From an uncultured Flavobacteriaceae bacterium (GTDB lineage Bacteria > Bacteroidota > Bacteroidia > Flavobacteriales > Flavobacteriaceae): DNA of 64,000 nt. Position numbers and translations under genes: made by a program. This document shows, piece by piece, positions 18,579 to 28,083 of this stretch (its first letter is position 1; the number at the start of each line of letters is the position of its first letter). The stretch covers positions 451,832 to 515,831 of the forward strand of contig CANKZQ010000003.1 in assembly GCA_947488345.1 (NCBI GenBank), read 5' to 3'. Under the pieces are notes generated by a model. The model saw only the letters and a list, made by a program, of their open reading frames with translations. It was not told the DNA's origin and searched no databases.

Positions 18579-19130
18579 TTACTTTACAATTTCAATTGAA
18601 ACTGGTGTTGGGTTTGTAAGCATATCGAATACAGGAGAGAACTTTGCTAAGTTTTCTAACTGCTCAGCAGATGCATCAGATTTTACCTTTAATTTAAACT
18701 TAATACCTTCAAAACCTTTGCGAACTTCGGCATCTAAACCTAAGAAACCGTGCAAGTCACATGCTCCTTCTAACGTAGATTCAGCACCTTCGATGTTGAT
18801 TCCATTGGCAGCAGCATGATACACCATAGCACCAGTTAAGCAAGAACCTAAAGCGTGTAGTACAACTTCAGCTGGTGTGGCAGCTTTATCTTCTCCTAAT
18901 AGTACATTGGGATGATCGCACTCCATAGTAAAAATCTCTTTACGTGTTGAATCTTCTTGACCCGCACCGTAAAAGCTCTTTGCACTTGATACACAGTGAC
19001 CTCCAGTAATCCAATTGTTTTTAGTTCTAAATTCGAACTTTGCTAGTGAAGGGTCAGCTTGAATGTGCTGAATAGTTTCTACTAATTGATCTACGTTTAC
19101 TCCGTTTTTAATGTTTTCTGTTGTTGTCAT
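18579..19130 (-). CDS. OsmC-family peroxide-reducing protein
   Basis: OsmC/Ohr proteins reduce organic hydroperoxides with a pair of cysteines. The 183-residue protein contains both expected cysteine contexts: TMECDHPNVLLGEDKAATP (first Cys region) and LHALGSCLTGAMVYHAA (second Cys). The N-terminal 50 residues are longer than in minimal OsmC. It is preceded by a strong sigma-54 promoter match and follows a sigma-54 activator gene on the same strand, so controlled expression by that activator is likely. Confidence 0.88.
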   Translation of the reverse strand: MTTTENIKNGVNVDQLVETIQHIQADPSLAKFEFRTKNNWITGGHCVSSAKSFYGAGQEDSTRKEIFTMECDHPNVLLGEDKAATPAEVVLHALGSCLTGAMVYHAAANGINIEGAESTLEGACDLHGFLGLDAEVRKGFEGIKFKLKVKSDASAEQLENLAKFSPVFDMLTNPTPVSIEIVK

Positions 19131-19174
19131 TTTTTAAATTTTTATTGTTTAACATTTATATTTGCCAGTAGTAA

Positions 19175-19190
19175 TGCTAGCGCCGTGCCA
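19175..19190 (-). promoter_or_regulatory. Sigma-54 (-24/-12) promoter of osmC
   Basis: On the minus strand the sequence is TGGCACGGCGCTAGCA. The RpoN consensus TGGCAC-N5-TTGCW is matched at every invariant position (GG at -24 and GC at -12, correct spacing), with one departure, A for T in the -12 box. It lies about 45 bp upstream of the osmC start codon. Confidence 0.8.
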
Positions 19191-19250
19191 AACTATTTAA
19201 ATTATTGATTAACAGTTAATTAAAATTATTATTAGTATTTGCAGGGATAC

Positions 19251-19302
19251 CGAAATATCATTTATTTACGATATTTCGTTAAAAAAATACGATATTTCGT
19301 AA
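19251..19302. promoter_or_regulatory. Three-copy dyad (CGAAATATC / GATATTTCG), likely activator-binding sites
   Basis: CGAAATATC (19251-19259) is followed by two direct copies of ACGATATTTCGT in the next 45 bp. Each full copy is an ACGA...TCGT dyad. They lie about 60-110 bp upstream of the -24/-12 promoter, where enhancer-binding proteins normally sit. The adjacent sigma-54 activator is the obvious candidate ligand; this is inferred from position. Confidence 0.65.
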
Positions 19303-19303
19303 A

Positions 19304-21136
19304 TTAAATAGGTCTCTCAATACCGAAACTTTTGATTTTTGATGCCAGCGTGGTAGGCGGCAGTTGAAGTAGTTCTGCAGCCCCATCTTTTCCAGAGATT
19401 TTCCAGCGCGTGGCCTTTAGCGCTTTTACAATATTATCACGTTCGAATTCACTGAGCTCTTGCGCATTTAATATCTTCTGGGTAGAAAAGTCAGAAGCTA
19501 TTTTATTGGGTCCACTATGCATTGGAATAATGGATAACCAATCAATATTCCCTTTCTTTGAGACGATTATGGCCCGTTCAATTAAATTTTGCAGTTCTCG
19601 CACATTACCAGGCCAGCTATATTCTAAGAATAGCTTCTTGTCAGCAGTCGATAGGGCTATCTGTTGTTTAGTTAGTTTTTTAGAACCTTGTTCTATCATT
19701 TGTTCTGCGAGCAGAATAATATCATTTCCTCTAACTCGTAAAGGTGGCACTTGAATTGGAAACACGTTTAACCGGTAATACAAATCCTCCCTAAACTTAT
19801 CTTGCTGAGCATGTTTTAGTAAATCTCTATGTGTAGCGGCAATTATCCTTACGTCAACTTTTACGGTTTCCGAACTTCCGACAGGATCAAATTCTCCTTC
19901 TTGAATAACCCTTAAAAGTTTTGGTTGCAGTTCTAACGGCAGCTCCCCAATCTCATCTAAAAAAATAGTTCCCTTATCTGCTAAAAGAAAACGCCCCTTG
20001 CGATCAACGGTTGCACCCGTAAATGCCCCCTTCTTATGACCAAACAATTCGCTTTCAATTAAATTTGTAGGAATTGCCCCACAATTTATTCTAATAAGCG
20101 GTTTTTCGTTTCTAGTGCTCGCCTTATGAATTGCTCTAGCCACTAATTCTTTTCCCGTACCTGTTTCTCCAGTGATTAATACCGTAGCGTCAGTTCCAGC
20201 CACTTGATCTACTAAATTTAACACATTCTTCATTGCCAAGTGCTCGGTAGTAATACCATAATCATTCGTCAATTCTTTAATTTCCTCTTCTAAGTATTCC
20301 GTTTGTTTAGTCAATAAATTAATGGTGTTTTCAGCTAGTATTCGATCTTCAACATTCCTCAATATTAACGTGTAAAAAACCTCACCATTTTTACCATAAT
20401 TACTGATGGTTCCTTCATTTAGCGTGTGTGTTTCATTCGACCCTACAACTTTCACAGTCTTTGGTAAATATCTCCGTACGTTTAAATTTGAATCTTTAAC
20501 TAAAGACTCTATCAAATTCGCACTAGGCTCATCAAAGAAGAACAACACATTTCTTTTAAGAACATCATTATTTTCAAATAACTGATTTGCAGACGGATTC
20601 GTAAGTACTATCCTAAATGAAGCATCAAACATAATAATAGCATCCATTGCACCTTCGATCAATCCCTTCATTTGTGAACTCGCAACTTCTAATAACTTTT
20701 TCGAGGAAGCTAAATGCTCTTGGGCAGTATCCAATTCACGATGGCGCTTAATCATTACGGCCAAAATCCCTTGAGAAAACCCACTATCACTTATCATTAA
20801 TGCTAAAAACTCCTTTCGACCGAAAGTAAAAACAACAGTCCTCTCCATTGTCGTGACAGAAGCAGAACGCAAATTGTTATCAATTAATGCATATTCGCCA
20901 AAACAATCTCGCTCATTTAAAATATCATATATATGATCATTGTCATGTACCTTCACACTCCCTTCTAGAATGATGTACAACCGATCACCCTTGTCGTTTT
21001 TTTTAAAAATCTGCTGACCTTTAACAAAAACTTCCTTCGATAATTTGTCGCTTAAGTTTTGTAACGACGTTTTACTCACTTCCGAAAAAAAAGAAACGGT
21101 TGCTAAAAATTCGGCAATATTTGTGGTTTCAGACAA
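19304..21136 (-). CDS. Sigma-54-dependent transcriptional activator with cyclic-nucleotide-binding and PAS domains
   Basis: A 610-residue bacterial enhancer-binding protein. Its domains are an N-terminal cNMP/CRP-type sensor (about 10-125; GDRLYIILEGSVKV, NERDCFGEYALID), a PAS-like domain (about 155-265) and a coiled coil. The central AAA+ domain (about 295-530) has Walker A GETGTGKE, the sigma-54-contacting loop GAFTGA and Walker B GTIFLDEIGEL. A Fis-type C-terminal helix-turn-helix (about 570-610) completes it. The GAFTGA motif shows it can engage RpoN. It precedes osmC, which has a matching promoter, and is divergent from a class III adenylate cyclase gene, so cAMP could be its signal (inference). 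Confidence 0.93.
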   Translation of the reverse strand: MSETTNIAEFLATVSFFSEVSKTSLQNLSDKLSKEVFVKGQQIFKKNDKGDRLYIILEGSVKVHDNDHIYDILNERDCFGEYALIDNNLRSASVTTMERTVVFTFGRKEFLALMISDSGFSQGILAVMIKRHRELDTAQEHLASSKKLLEVASSQMKGLIEGAMDAIIMFDASFRIVLTNPSANQLFENNDVLKRNVLFFFDEPSANLIESLVKDSNLNVRRYLPKTVKVVGSNETHTLNEGTISNYGKNGEVFYTLILRNVEDRILAENTINLLTKQTEYLEEEIKELTNDYGITTEHLAMKNVLNLVDQVAGTDATVLITGETGTGKELVARAIHKASTRNEKPLIRINCGAIPTNLIESELFGHKKGAFTGATVDRKGRFLLADKGTIFLDEIGELPLELQPKLLRVIQEGEFDPVGSSETVKVDVRIIAATHRDLLKHAQQDKFREDLYYRLNVFPIQVPPLRVRGNDIILLAEQMIEQGSKKLTKQQIALSTADKKLFLEYSWPGNVRELQNLIERAIIVSKKGNIDWLSIIPMHSGPNKIASDFSTQKILNAQELSEFERDNIVKALKATRWKISGKDGAAELLQLPPTTLASKIKSFGIERPI

Positions 21137-21265
21137 GAGATTCTATACTGTTATAATTCTATGTTAAAGATAGCATTTATTATAAAAGTTTTAAGGCGTA
21201 AGTTTTCAAAAGTCTTCATTTAACAAGAAATAACTATTTTAGTAAAACCTAATTCTAAACCCCTT

Positions 21266-23311
21266 ATGTCTCAACAACGGCGATTAGCTGCAATAATGTT
21301 TACGGATATAGAAGGATATACTTCTTTAATGCATCTTGATGAGAAAAAGGCAGTAGAGATGCGTGAGAAACATCGTAATATTTTTAAACGTATTACAGCT
21401 AAGCACAATGGTACTATTATACAATATTTTGGCGACGGCACTTTAAGTACCTTTAAAAGCTCCGTTGGAGCAGTTGAATGTGCTATTGAACTTCAACATT
21501 TATTTACTCAAGATCCTAGAATCCCCGTACGTATAGGTATTCATGTTGGTGATATTATGTACAAAAATGATGATATTATTGGCGATGCTGTAAATGTTGC
21601 ATCAAGAATAGAATCATGTGCAGTAATAGGGAGTGTATTAATTTCGGATAAAGTTCATGACCAAATACGAAGTCATCAGCATATTAAAACAGAATTTCTC
21701 GATGCTTATGAATTAAAGAATGTAGAAGACGCTATGCCTATTTTTGCTGTTGCGAATGAAGGTTTAGTCGTTCCTAAACCCGAAGATATTAAAGGAAAAC
21801 TTAAAGAAAGAAGTCAAGAGAAAAAAAACGAAAAGAACCACAAATTTACCGCTGCCCTTTTGGCAATAGCACTACTATCACTACTATTAGCGGTTGTCTA
21901 TTTTCAATATTTTAAAACAGATAAAGCTAGTTTAGATTATTCTATTGCTGTTTTGCCTTTTGAAAATATGAGTACCGATAAAAATTTTGAATTTTTTACC
22001 GATGGTATGACTGAAGACATTTTGACGCAATTATCTAAAGTCAAAGCGCTTCATGTTATTTCTCGAACCTCTGTAATGCAATATAAAAACACGAAGAAAA
22101 CAATTCCTGAAATTGCGCAAGAATTGGGTGTTTCATACATATTAGAGGGAAGTATTCGAAAAAGTGGAGATAAAATTAGAGTAACTGCTCAACTAATTAA
22201 TGCCAATGGAGATGAACATGTTTGGGCAGAGAACTATGATAAAACACTGACCGACATTTTTGCGGTACAGACTGAAGTATCGCGGGAAATAGTTGATGCC
22301 TTAGAATTGAATTTATCTTTTGAAGAGAAGCAACAAATGACCATCGTTCCTACAAAAAATATGGAGGCCTATAAGTTGTTTTTAACAGGCAGAAAAGAAG
22401 CGGATAAAAGAACAAAAGAGAGTCTTGCAAAAAGTATTTTACTTTACAAAGAAGCGATTGCGATTGATTCAAACTATACGGATGCTTACGCGGAAATCGC
22501 AAATTCTATTTATTTAGAGACCTATTATTCTAGAAAAGATCTTCAAAGAGGGACCCTTTTGGCAATGGAATATTTAGACAAAGCCGAAAAAATCAATCCA
22601 AATGTTTCTAGGATTTATACAGCCAGAGGCATGATGTCGATTGTTCAAGGAAAACAGGAATTTGCCGAAGAGGCTTTTGAAAAAGCCATACGTTTATCTC
22701 CAAATGATCTTACGGCCCGGCATCAATTTGCAACGTTTTATTATTACACCAAACAATATCAAAAACAACTAGAACAAGCTAAAATTGCCTATAAATTAGA
22801 CCCATTATCTTTTGCTACAGCCAAGAGCTATTTCAATGCCTTATTAGGTAATCACAAAACTGAAGAAGCCAAGCAATTACTCGAAAGAATTCAATCAACT
22901 ATTCCGGATGTAAGCGAGCATGTGATGGACATTTCTTATTTCAGATTATATATGGATCTGAAAAAATATAAAGAGGTAATACCGCGACTCAATAATATTG
23001 TTCTTGAAGAGAAAGCATTTTACCGTTTTCTCGGATTTTGTTATGCAAAAGAAGGTGACACCATCAATGCTCACAGAATAATCGATTCAATTAAAATGAA
23101 AGCAAGGCCCCGAGAACGTAGCTATCAGTTGGCGGTTGTATATTCAGGACTCAAAGCAACGGATAGTGTTTTCTATTATTTAGACACTGTCAGAAATAAA
23201 CAAACACGTACTTTCAAGAGAGAAAAAGATGACTTTTTCGATTACCTTAATGAAGATGCTCGATTTTTAAAAATATTGAATGATCATGGTATTTCCCCTC
23301 GATCAAAATAA
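21266..23311 (+). CDS. Class III adenylate/guanylate cyclase with TolB-like and TPR domains
   Basis: The 681-residue protein starts with a class III cyclase catalytic domain (about 5-170). Both metal-binding Asp motifs are present (MFTDIEGYTSLM and YFGDGTLSTF), plus DAVNVASRIE. One membrane segment (about 195-215) follows, then a TolB/FlgO-like domain (about 225-350; IAVLPFENMSTDKNFEFFTDG). TPR repeats (about 365-680) fill the rest. Cyclase/TolB-like/TPR fusions are common, and the TPR part is probably extracytoplasmic. It is divergent from the sigma-54 activator that has a cNMP-binding domain. Confidence 0.92.
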   Translation: MSQQRRLAAIMFTDIEGYTSLMHLDEKKAVEMREKHRNIFKRITAKHNGTIIQYFGDGTLSTFKSSVGAVECAIELQHLFTQDPRIPVRIGIHVGDIMYKNDDIIGDAVNVASRIESCAVIGSVLISDKVHDQIRSHQHIKTEFLDAYELKNVEDAMPIFAVANEGLVVPKPEDIKGKLKERSQEKKNEKNHKFTAALLAIALLSLLLAVVYFQYFKTDKASLDYSIAVLPFENMSTDKNFEFFTDGMTEDILTQLSKVKALHVISRTSVMQYKNTKKTIPEIAQELGVSYILEGSIRKSGDKIRVTAQLINANGDEHVWAENYDKTLTDIFAVQTEVSREIVDALELNLSFEEKQQMTIVPTKNMEAYKLFLTGRKEADKRTKESLAKSILLYKEAIAIDSNYTDAYAEIANSIYLETYYSRKDLQRGTLLAMEYLDKAEKINPNVSRIYTARGMMSIVQGKQEFAEEAFEKAIRLSPNDLTARHQFATFYYYTKQYQKQLEQAKIAYKLDPLSFATAKSYFNALLGNHKTEEAKQLLERIQSTIPDVSEHVMDISYFRLYMDLKKYKEVIPRLNNIVLEEKAFYRFLGFCYAKEGDTINAHRIIDSIKMKARPRERSYQLAVVYSGLKATDSVFYYLDTVRNKQTRTFKREKDDFFDYLNEDARFLKILNDHGISPRSK

Positions 23312-23314
23312 TAT

Positions 23315-24400
23315 CTATTGCACGATCATTTCCATCAAGATAAACTGATTTTGTCGATTTCCTTGTTTGTTGAAATCATTATCTGCTATAAATAATAGCG
23401 TTTTGTTTCCATTTGGAAGGATAGGGCCGAAACAAACACCTTCAATATTATCGATACTTTTATTCTTTAGCATATCTTTTATCGCCTCAAAATTAAAGAC
23501 CAATTCTTTTTGTACAGGGTAATAGTTTGTGTTGTTTAATTTTTTATGCTGTAGCGTATTTGCAGCATCAGTATACTCTAAGTTATATATCTTAATTACA
23601 TTTCCTTGGTTTTCGTAACCACTAGAATAACTTCGTTCAATTGTCAATAATTTGTTAGGAGCATAAGATAGCACATCTGTTATGCCGTTGACTGCAAAAT
23701 CACCTAAAGGTTTCTTTGCAATATTATCAAGTAAATAGGCAAACTGTTTTGTTGCGCGACCTTCGTCATTAAAATATGTAAACCTAACTGGAGATGTTGT
23801 TGCTGTATATTTTGGTTTTGGCCCATCAAGTTTCAATGGCAACTCGGTAGGTATCCAATAGCCTCCTTGCTCATCGAGGCTTTTCGTCAATCCTTCAAAA
23901 ACACCATTGTGCCTTGGTAATTGCTTCCCTTTTGCTTCAAAATATTGAGGGATTTTAAAATTCTCAATAAATTCTCCTTTAAAATTGACGCTAAAGAAAG
24001 AAGGATCGTCTCCATTTTTTATGCTCCCTTCACTTACCAATAATACTTGATTTTGCACAGAATCAACAACAATAGATTCAAGATCTAACGTTCCTTTCAC
24101 CCCTTTCAATACTATCGCTTTAGAAAATACAATCGTGTCAAATTTAGCATTTGAAAATGTTATTTTCGTCTCATAAAAACGTGGGGTTTTATCATCATCA
24201 CAGGTAATATAATAGATATCATTGTAAGAGTCTATACCTGATAACCCACCCACCAAAGTAGAATCTATGAACAACTCATTTGGCAACAAATATTCATCTA
24301 AAAACTTCAACTGAATATCTTCCGATTGTTTTGTTACAGTATTGCATCCGTAAAGGGAAAGAATAAATAAAAGGACAATACTATTTATACCAAGTCGCAT
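23315..24400 (-). CDS. Lipoprotein with esterase-like-activity-of-phytase domain
   Basis: About 361 residues from ATG 24400, giving a type II signal peptide with lipobox LYGC, so the mature protein should be a lipoprotein. The body has beta-propeller-like strands and family-type phrases (GGLSGIDSY near the start, LDLESIVVD, and FNFEAIKDMLKNKSIDNIEGVCFG near the end). This is the pattern of the phytase-like esterase domain found in many Bacteroidota lipoproteins. It overlaps the 3' end of the carbonic-anhydrase-like gene by about 20 bp, suggesting one transcript. Substrate unknown. Confidence 0.78.
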   Translation of the reverse strand: MRLGINSIVLLFILSLYGCNTVTKQSEDIQLKFLDEYLLPNELFIDSTLVGGLSGIDSYNDIYYITCDDDKTPRFYETKITFSNAKFDTIVFSKAIVLKGVKGTLDLESIVVDSVQNQVLLVSEGSIKNGDDPSFFSVNFKGEFIENFKIPQYFEAKGKQLPRHNGVFEGLTKSLDEQGGYWIPTELPLKLDGPKPKYTATTSPVRFTYFNDEGRATKQFAYLLDNIAKKPLGDFAVNGITDVLSYAPNKLLTIERSYSSGYENQGNVIKIYNLEYTDAANTLQHKKLNNTNYYPVQKELVFNFEAIKDMLKNKSIDNIEGVCFGPILPNGNKTLLFIADNDFNKQGNRQNQFILMEMIVQ

Positions 24401-24890
24401 AGTGCACATAATTATTTGCGATTCTATCAATCTGGTTCGAAATTAATTCTTGAGAAATATCTTTCACTTTTTTCGCCGGAACGCCAGCGTAAATAGTACC
24501 AGCCTCAACCACGGTGCCTTGGGTTACTACGGCCCCGGCAGCAACAATGGCATTACTCTCTACAATACAATCATCCATTACAATGCTTCCCATACCAATA
24601 AGTACGTTGTCTTGAATGGTGCAACCATGTACAATCGCATTATGACCCACCGAAACATTGTGACCAATAGTAGTAGGACTCTTTTTATACGTACAATGCA
24701 CTACTGCCCCGTCTTGTATATTTACTTTATTGCCCATTTTAATAAAATGCACATCTCCTCGTAAGACGGCATTGTACCAAATACTGCAATCATCTCCCAT
24801 AGTAACATCGCCCACAATCACTGCATTTTCTGCGATATGACAATTTGTGCCGAACTGTGGCTTTTTTCCGTTTAACTCTTTAATAATCAT
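24381..24890 (-). CDS. Gamma-carbonic-anhydrase-family protein (left-handed beta-helix)
   Basis: A 169-residue protein of hexapeptide repeats forming a left-handed beta-helix. Three His ligands of the gamma-class metal site are visible in the contexts GAVVHCTY, VSVGHNAIVHGC. The sequence resembles the YrdA/PaaY group, many of whose members bind zinc without proven carbonic anhydrase activity. It sits between the response regulator and the phytase-like lipoprotein. Confidence 0.88.
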   Translation of the reverse strand: MIIKELNGKKPQFGTNCHIAENAVIVGDVTMGDDCSIWYNAVLRGDVHFIKMGNKVNIQDGAVVHCTYKKSPTTIGHNVSVGHNAIVHGCTIQDNVLIGMGSIVMDDCIVESNAIVAAGAVVTQGTVVEAGTIYAGVPAKKVKDISQELISNQIDRIANNYVHYATWYK

Positions 24891-24918
24891 GTGAACTATT
24901 ATTAATTTAAATTCTCGT

Positions 24919-25653
24919 TTATTTGAAATAGGATAAAAATTCAGCTTTTTTAGAAGCTGAAACGCTCAGTTCTTTTCCGTTCGATAAAGATACCGTACCT
25001 CCTTTCCCTTTTTTATAAGACGCAATATAAGACACGTTTACTAAAAAGGACTTATGAATTCTTGCAAAACCACTTTCCTTTAAAAGGTCTTCAAAGTACT
25101 TCAGCGTTTTACTAACTAATTTCTTTTGGTTGTTTGTCAAAAACAATTCTGTATAATTATCGTCGGCCTTGCAATAGATGATCTCTTTCATTTCCAACAC
25201 CTCGAAACCATCTTGTGTCGGAATTGTTATTTTATGATCTGTCGAATTCACTTTTGGTACTAGAACGGCATTTTGTAACTGTTTTTCTTTACTCTTTATT
25301 TGGGATACATAGTCGACAGCTTTGATCAATTCATCAATAGAAATTGGTTTCAGCAAATAATAGGAAGCATGATTATTCAATGCCTCTATCGCATATTGAT
25401 TATAGGCAGTAACAAAGACAACCTCAAAGTCTGTTTCGTCGAATTTATCTAATAAATCGAACCCACTACCATATGGCATTTCTACATCTAAAAAAATAAG
25501 GTCAAGATCATTATTTCTAATTAAGATCATAGCATCGTCAATATTTGAAGCTTCCCCTAGCACCTTCACATTTGGACAATACTTAGACAGGTAATTCTTT
25601 AATATATCGCGGCTTGTTTGCTCATCTTCTACTATAATTGTCTTTAACTCCAT
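24919..25653 (-). CDS. LytTR-family response regulator
   Basis: The 244-residue protein has an N-terminal receiver domain (about 1-120) with phospho-acceptor Asp in LDLIFLDVEMP and the conserved Lys in LLKPIS. The C-terminal LytTR DNA-binding domain (about 145-244) contains IIYCKADDNYTELFL and FARIHKSFLVNVSYI. Its start codon overlaps the stop of the sensor kinase gene (TAATG), so the two are translationally coupled. Confidence 0.95.
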   Translation of the reverse strand: MELKTIIVEDEQTSRDILKNYLSKYCPNVKVLGEASNIDDAMILIRNNDLDLIFLDVEMPYGSGFDLLDKFDETDFEVVFVTAYNQYAIEALNNHASYYLLKPISIDELIKAVDYVSQIKSKEKQLQNAVLVPKVNSTDHKITIPTQDGFEVLEMKEIIYCKADDNYTELFLTNNQKKLVSKTLKYFEDLLKESGFARIHKSFLVNVSYIASYKKGKGGTVSLSNGKELSVSASKKAEFLSYFK

Positions 25654-27869
25654 TAATCTTTTTTAAGTATTAGTGTGACTTTCGTTCCTGTTGTATCTTC
25701 ATGCAAATCTTCAATATAAACATCTACTTTATCTTTATACATTTCATTTAAAATCGCGATTCGTTGCTTGATATTCTGCATGCCTTTAGACTGCTGTTTC
25801 TTTTGATAATCTGTTTTCAAAGCTTTCGATTTTTTTCTTCCAATACCGTCATCAGATATCTCAATTAAAATCGTTTCTTCATCTTTAGAAGTTAAGGATA
25901 CTTTTAAAAATCCTTTCTCTTTTTTATAGCGCAATCCATGCCATACAGCATTTTCAATATAAGGTTGCAACAACATTGGAGGGATTTCGAATTGCCCTTG
26001 ATCTATCTGTTTATCAACTTGTAATTCATAGTCGAATTTATCTTGAAATCTAGAATGTTCTAATTTCAAATACAGTGTTAATAGCTCTAATTCTTTCTCT
26101 AGGGATATAAAATCTTCTTCTGAATTTACTAAAACGCTGCGCATCAATGTTGAGAAATCGGTTAAATAGCGATTGGCCGTTCGCTCGTCATTTTGCGCAA
26201 TAAAGCTATTCACCGAATTCAAAGCATTGAAAATAAAATGTGGATTCATTTGTGTTCGCAAAGACTTTAGTGCCAATAAATTATTGGCTAACTTTCGTTG
26301 TCTGTTGCTTCTAAACATCCAAAAAAGAGAAAATAATAGCAAGGTCAATCCGATAAGTAAACTATAAATGATAAGTTTTTGTCGTCTATCGTTTTCAACT
26401 GTCAATTTGTTTTCAGTTTGGTATAATTGTATTTTACTTTCTGACAGTTCTCTATCTTTCTCGAGGCTAGAGATTCGATTTTGTTTTTCCGACAAATCTT
26501 TGTTAAGTCCGACAAGTCTGGCAATTTCATTTTCTTTTTGCTTATACACCTTATCAACTAGTGATACATATTTTTGATAATTCGTCAATGCCTTGCCATC
26601 ATCTCCTAATGAAACGTATACCTCCGAAAGACGTTGCAAGGCATCTTTTTGTGTTTCAAAATCGTCAGAACTTTCAGCTTCTGCAGCACTCTCTTCCAGC
26701 AAAGAAATAGCGTCATTAGTATTATTTTGTTTCAACAAAGCATTTCCTAGATCGAGCTTTGCCTTGGGTTTTGTTAACTTAAGCGCTGCACCTTCTAGAA
26801 CAACCTCATCAATATCAGCTTCCTCTAACTTTTTAAGTGTCGCTTGACGTTGCTCGACCTCTTTATCGACATTTTTATTCCGGCTATAAAACTCGGCTGC
26901 ATTGTTGTTATCGAGCACAGATTTTTCTGGAAGTTGCTGAACTGCAAAGTTAGACTGCAAATACACTTCAGCTTTCTTTGTCTCGCCTTGCGCCTCTAAA
27001 GATGCCGAAATCTTAGTATTTAAACGGGTAATTCGGGAAGTTGCATTTATCCGCTTGGCTAATGTCAAAGCCGTTTGATATTGTTCCAACGCTTTCTTCT
27101 GATCTTCTTTCTTGGCATGAATGTCTCCTAACCCCTCATATATCTCAATTTTCTGAAGAGTGGTCACCCCTCGTTTTTTTAATAGTGTGTTGTAGTTTTC
27201 CTCACCAGATGAAAAATCTCTGTTTAGAACTAAAGCCTTTGCTAATTTAAGCTGATTGATTGTGCTATTCGCATTTTCTGTAGCGATGGTATAATTACTT
27301 ACTGCCAAATCATATTGCCCTAAATTCATATATACATCACCCAACACACTATAAGATGCAGCTACTTGCGTTTTATTCTTAGAGCGATTGGCAATTTTTA
27401 AAGAATTCTCAATGAACTCGATACTTTTTGTAGGTAAGCTTTTTTTATAACTATTAGCAGAGTCTATTAAATTTTGAAATTGAATAGAGGAATCAGTTCT
27501 TAATTTTTTGGATTTGCGTTCAATATATCGCTTCTTTTGTTTTTCTTGAATTGCATTTGACTTGTCCTCAACTTCATAATAAATACTCCCATCGAGTCGA
27601 TATGAATTAATGGTGATCCCATTCTTACTTAAAACTATTACATCGCCATTTTTTGCATTGATAGAAAACTCTCCGTTGGCATCTGTATAGGTACGGGCAC
27701 TTTTACCTTTTACTCTAATTTGAATTCCGCTTAACGGCTTTCCAAACTCGTCAGTCACTCTATCAGAATACATTCTATTTGGCGTTGCAATCCTATTTTT
27801 TTCTTGTCCAATTACTGTAATCGACAATAGCAACAAAATGAATAATATGGTATATTTTTTTCGTGTCAT
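25653..27869 (-). CDS. LytS/YehU-type sensor histidine kinase with CarboxypepD_reg and TPR domains
   Basis: The 738-residue protein has a signal peptide (about 1-21) and a CarboxypepD_reg-like domain (about 35-105; SGIQIRVKGKSARTYTDANGEF). Next come periplasmic TPR repeats (about 150-440), a coiled coil and one membrane segment (about 500-518). The His_kinase domain holds the phospho-His motif QMNPHFIFNALNSV, and an HATPase domain (GIGRKKSKA, GMQNIKQRI) ends the protein. It pairs with the LytTR regulator downstream. The periplasmic design is typical of Bacteroidota; the signal is unknown. Confidence 0.94.
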   Translation of the reverse strand: MTRKKYTILFILLLLSITVIGQEKNRIATPNRMYSDRVTDEFGKPLSGIQIRVKGKSARTYTDANGEFSINAKNGDVIVLSKNGITINSYRLDGSIYYEVEDKSNAIQEKQKKRYIERKSKKLRTDSSIQFQNLIDSANSYKKSLPTKSIEFIENSLKIANRSKNKTQVAASYSVLGDVYMNLGQYDLAVSNYTIATENANSTINQLKLAKALVLNRDFSSGEENYNTLLKKRGVTTLQKIEIYEGLGDIHAKKEDQKKALEQYQTALTLAKRINATSRITRLNTKISASLEAQGETKKAEVYLQSNFAVQQLPEKSVLDNNNAAEFYSRNKNVDKEVEQRQATLKKLEEADIDEVVLEGAALKLTKPKAKLDLGNALLKQNNTNDAISLLEESAAEAESSDDFETQKDALQRLSEVYVSLGDDGKALTNYQKYVSLVDKVYKQKENEIARLVGLNKDLSEKQNRISSLEKDRELSESKIQLYQTENKLTVENDRRQKLIIYSLLIGLTLLLFSLFWMFRSNRQRKLANNLLALKSLRTQMNPHFIFNALNSVNSFIAQNDERTANRYLTDFSTLMRSVLVNSEEDFISLEKELELLTLYLKLEHSRFQDKFDYELQVDKQIDQGQFEIPPMLLQPYIENAVWHGLRYKKEKGFLKVSLTSKDEETILIEISDDGIGRKKSKALKTDYQKKQQSKGMQNIKQRIAILNEMYKDKVDVYIEDLHEDTTGTKVTLILKKD

Positions 27870-28083
27870 TTTCTTATTAGAATAGGGTAAATCTACATAC
27901 TTAAATTCGTTTTATAAAATGCAGGAGTGTCAAAAACACGCTTTTAGGCACTCAAAAACACCTCTTTTGACTCCCTTACTATTTCGTGTGGTGATTTTAC
28001 TCATCGAAACAGGTCATTGGCGCATTCTTGATTTTTTTAGCCTCTCGGCGTAGCTACTTTTACCAAAACTTAAAACGAGTACC

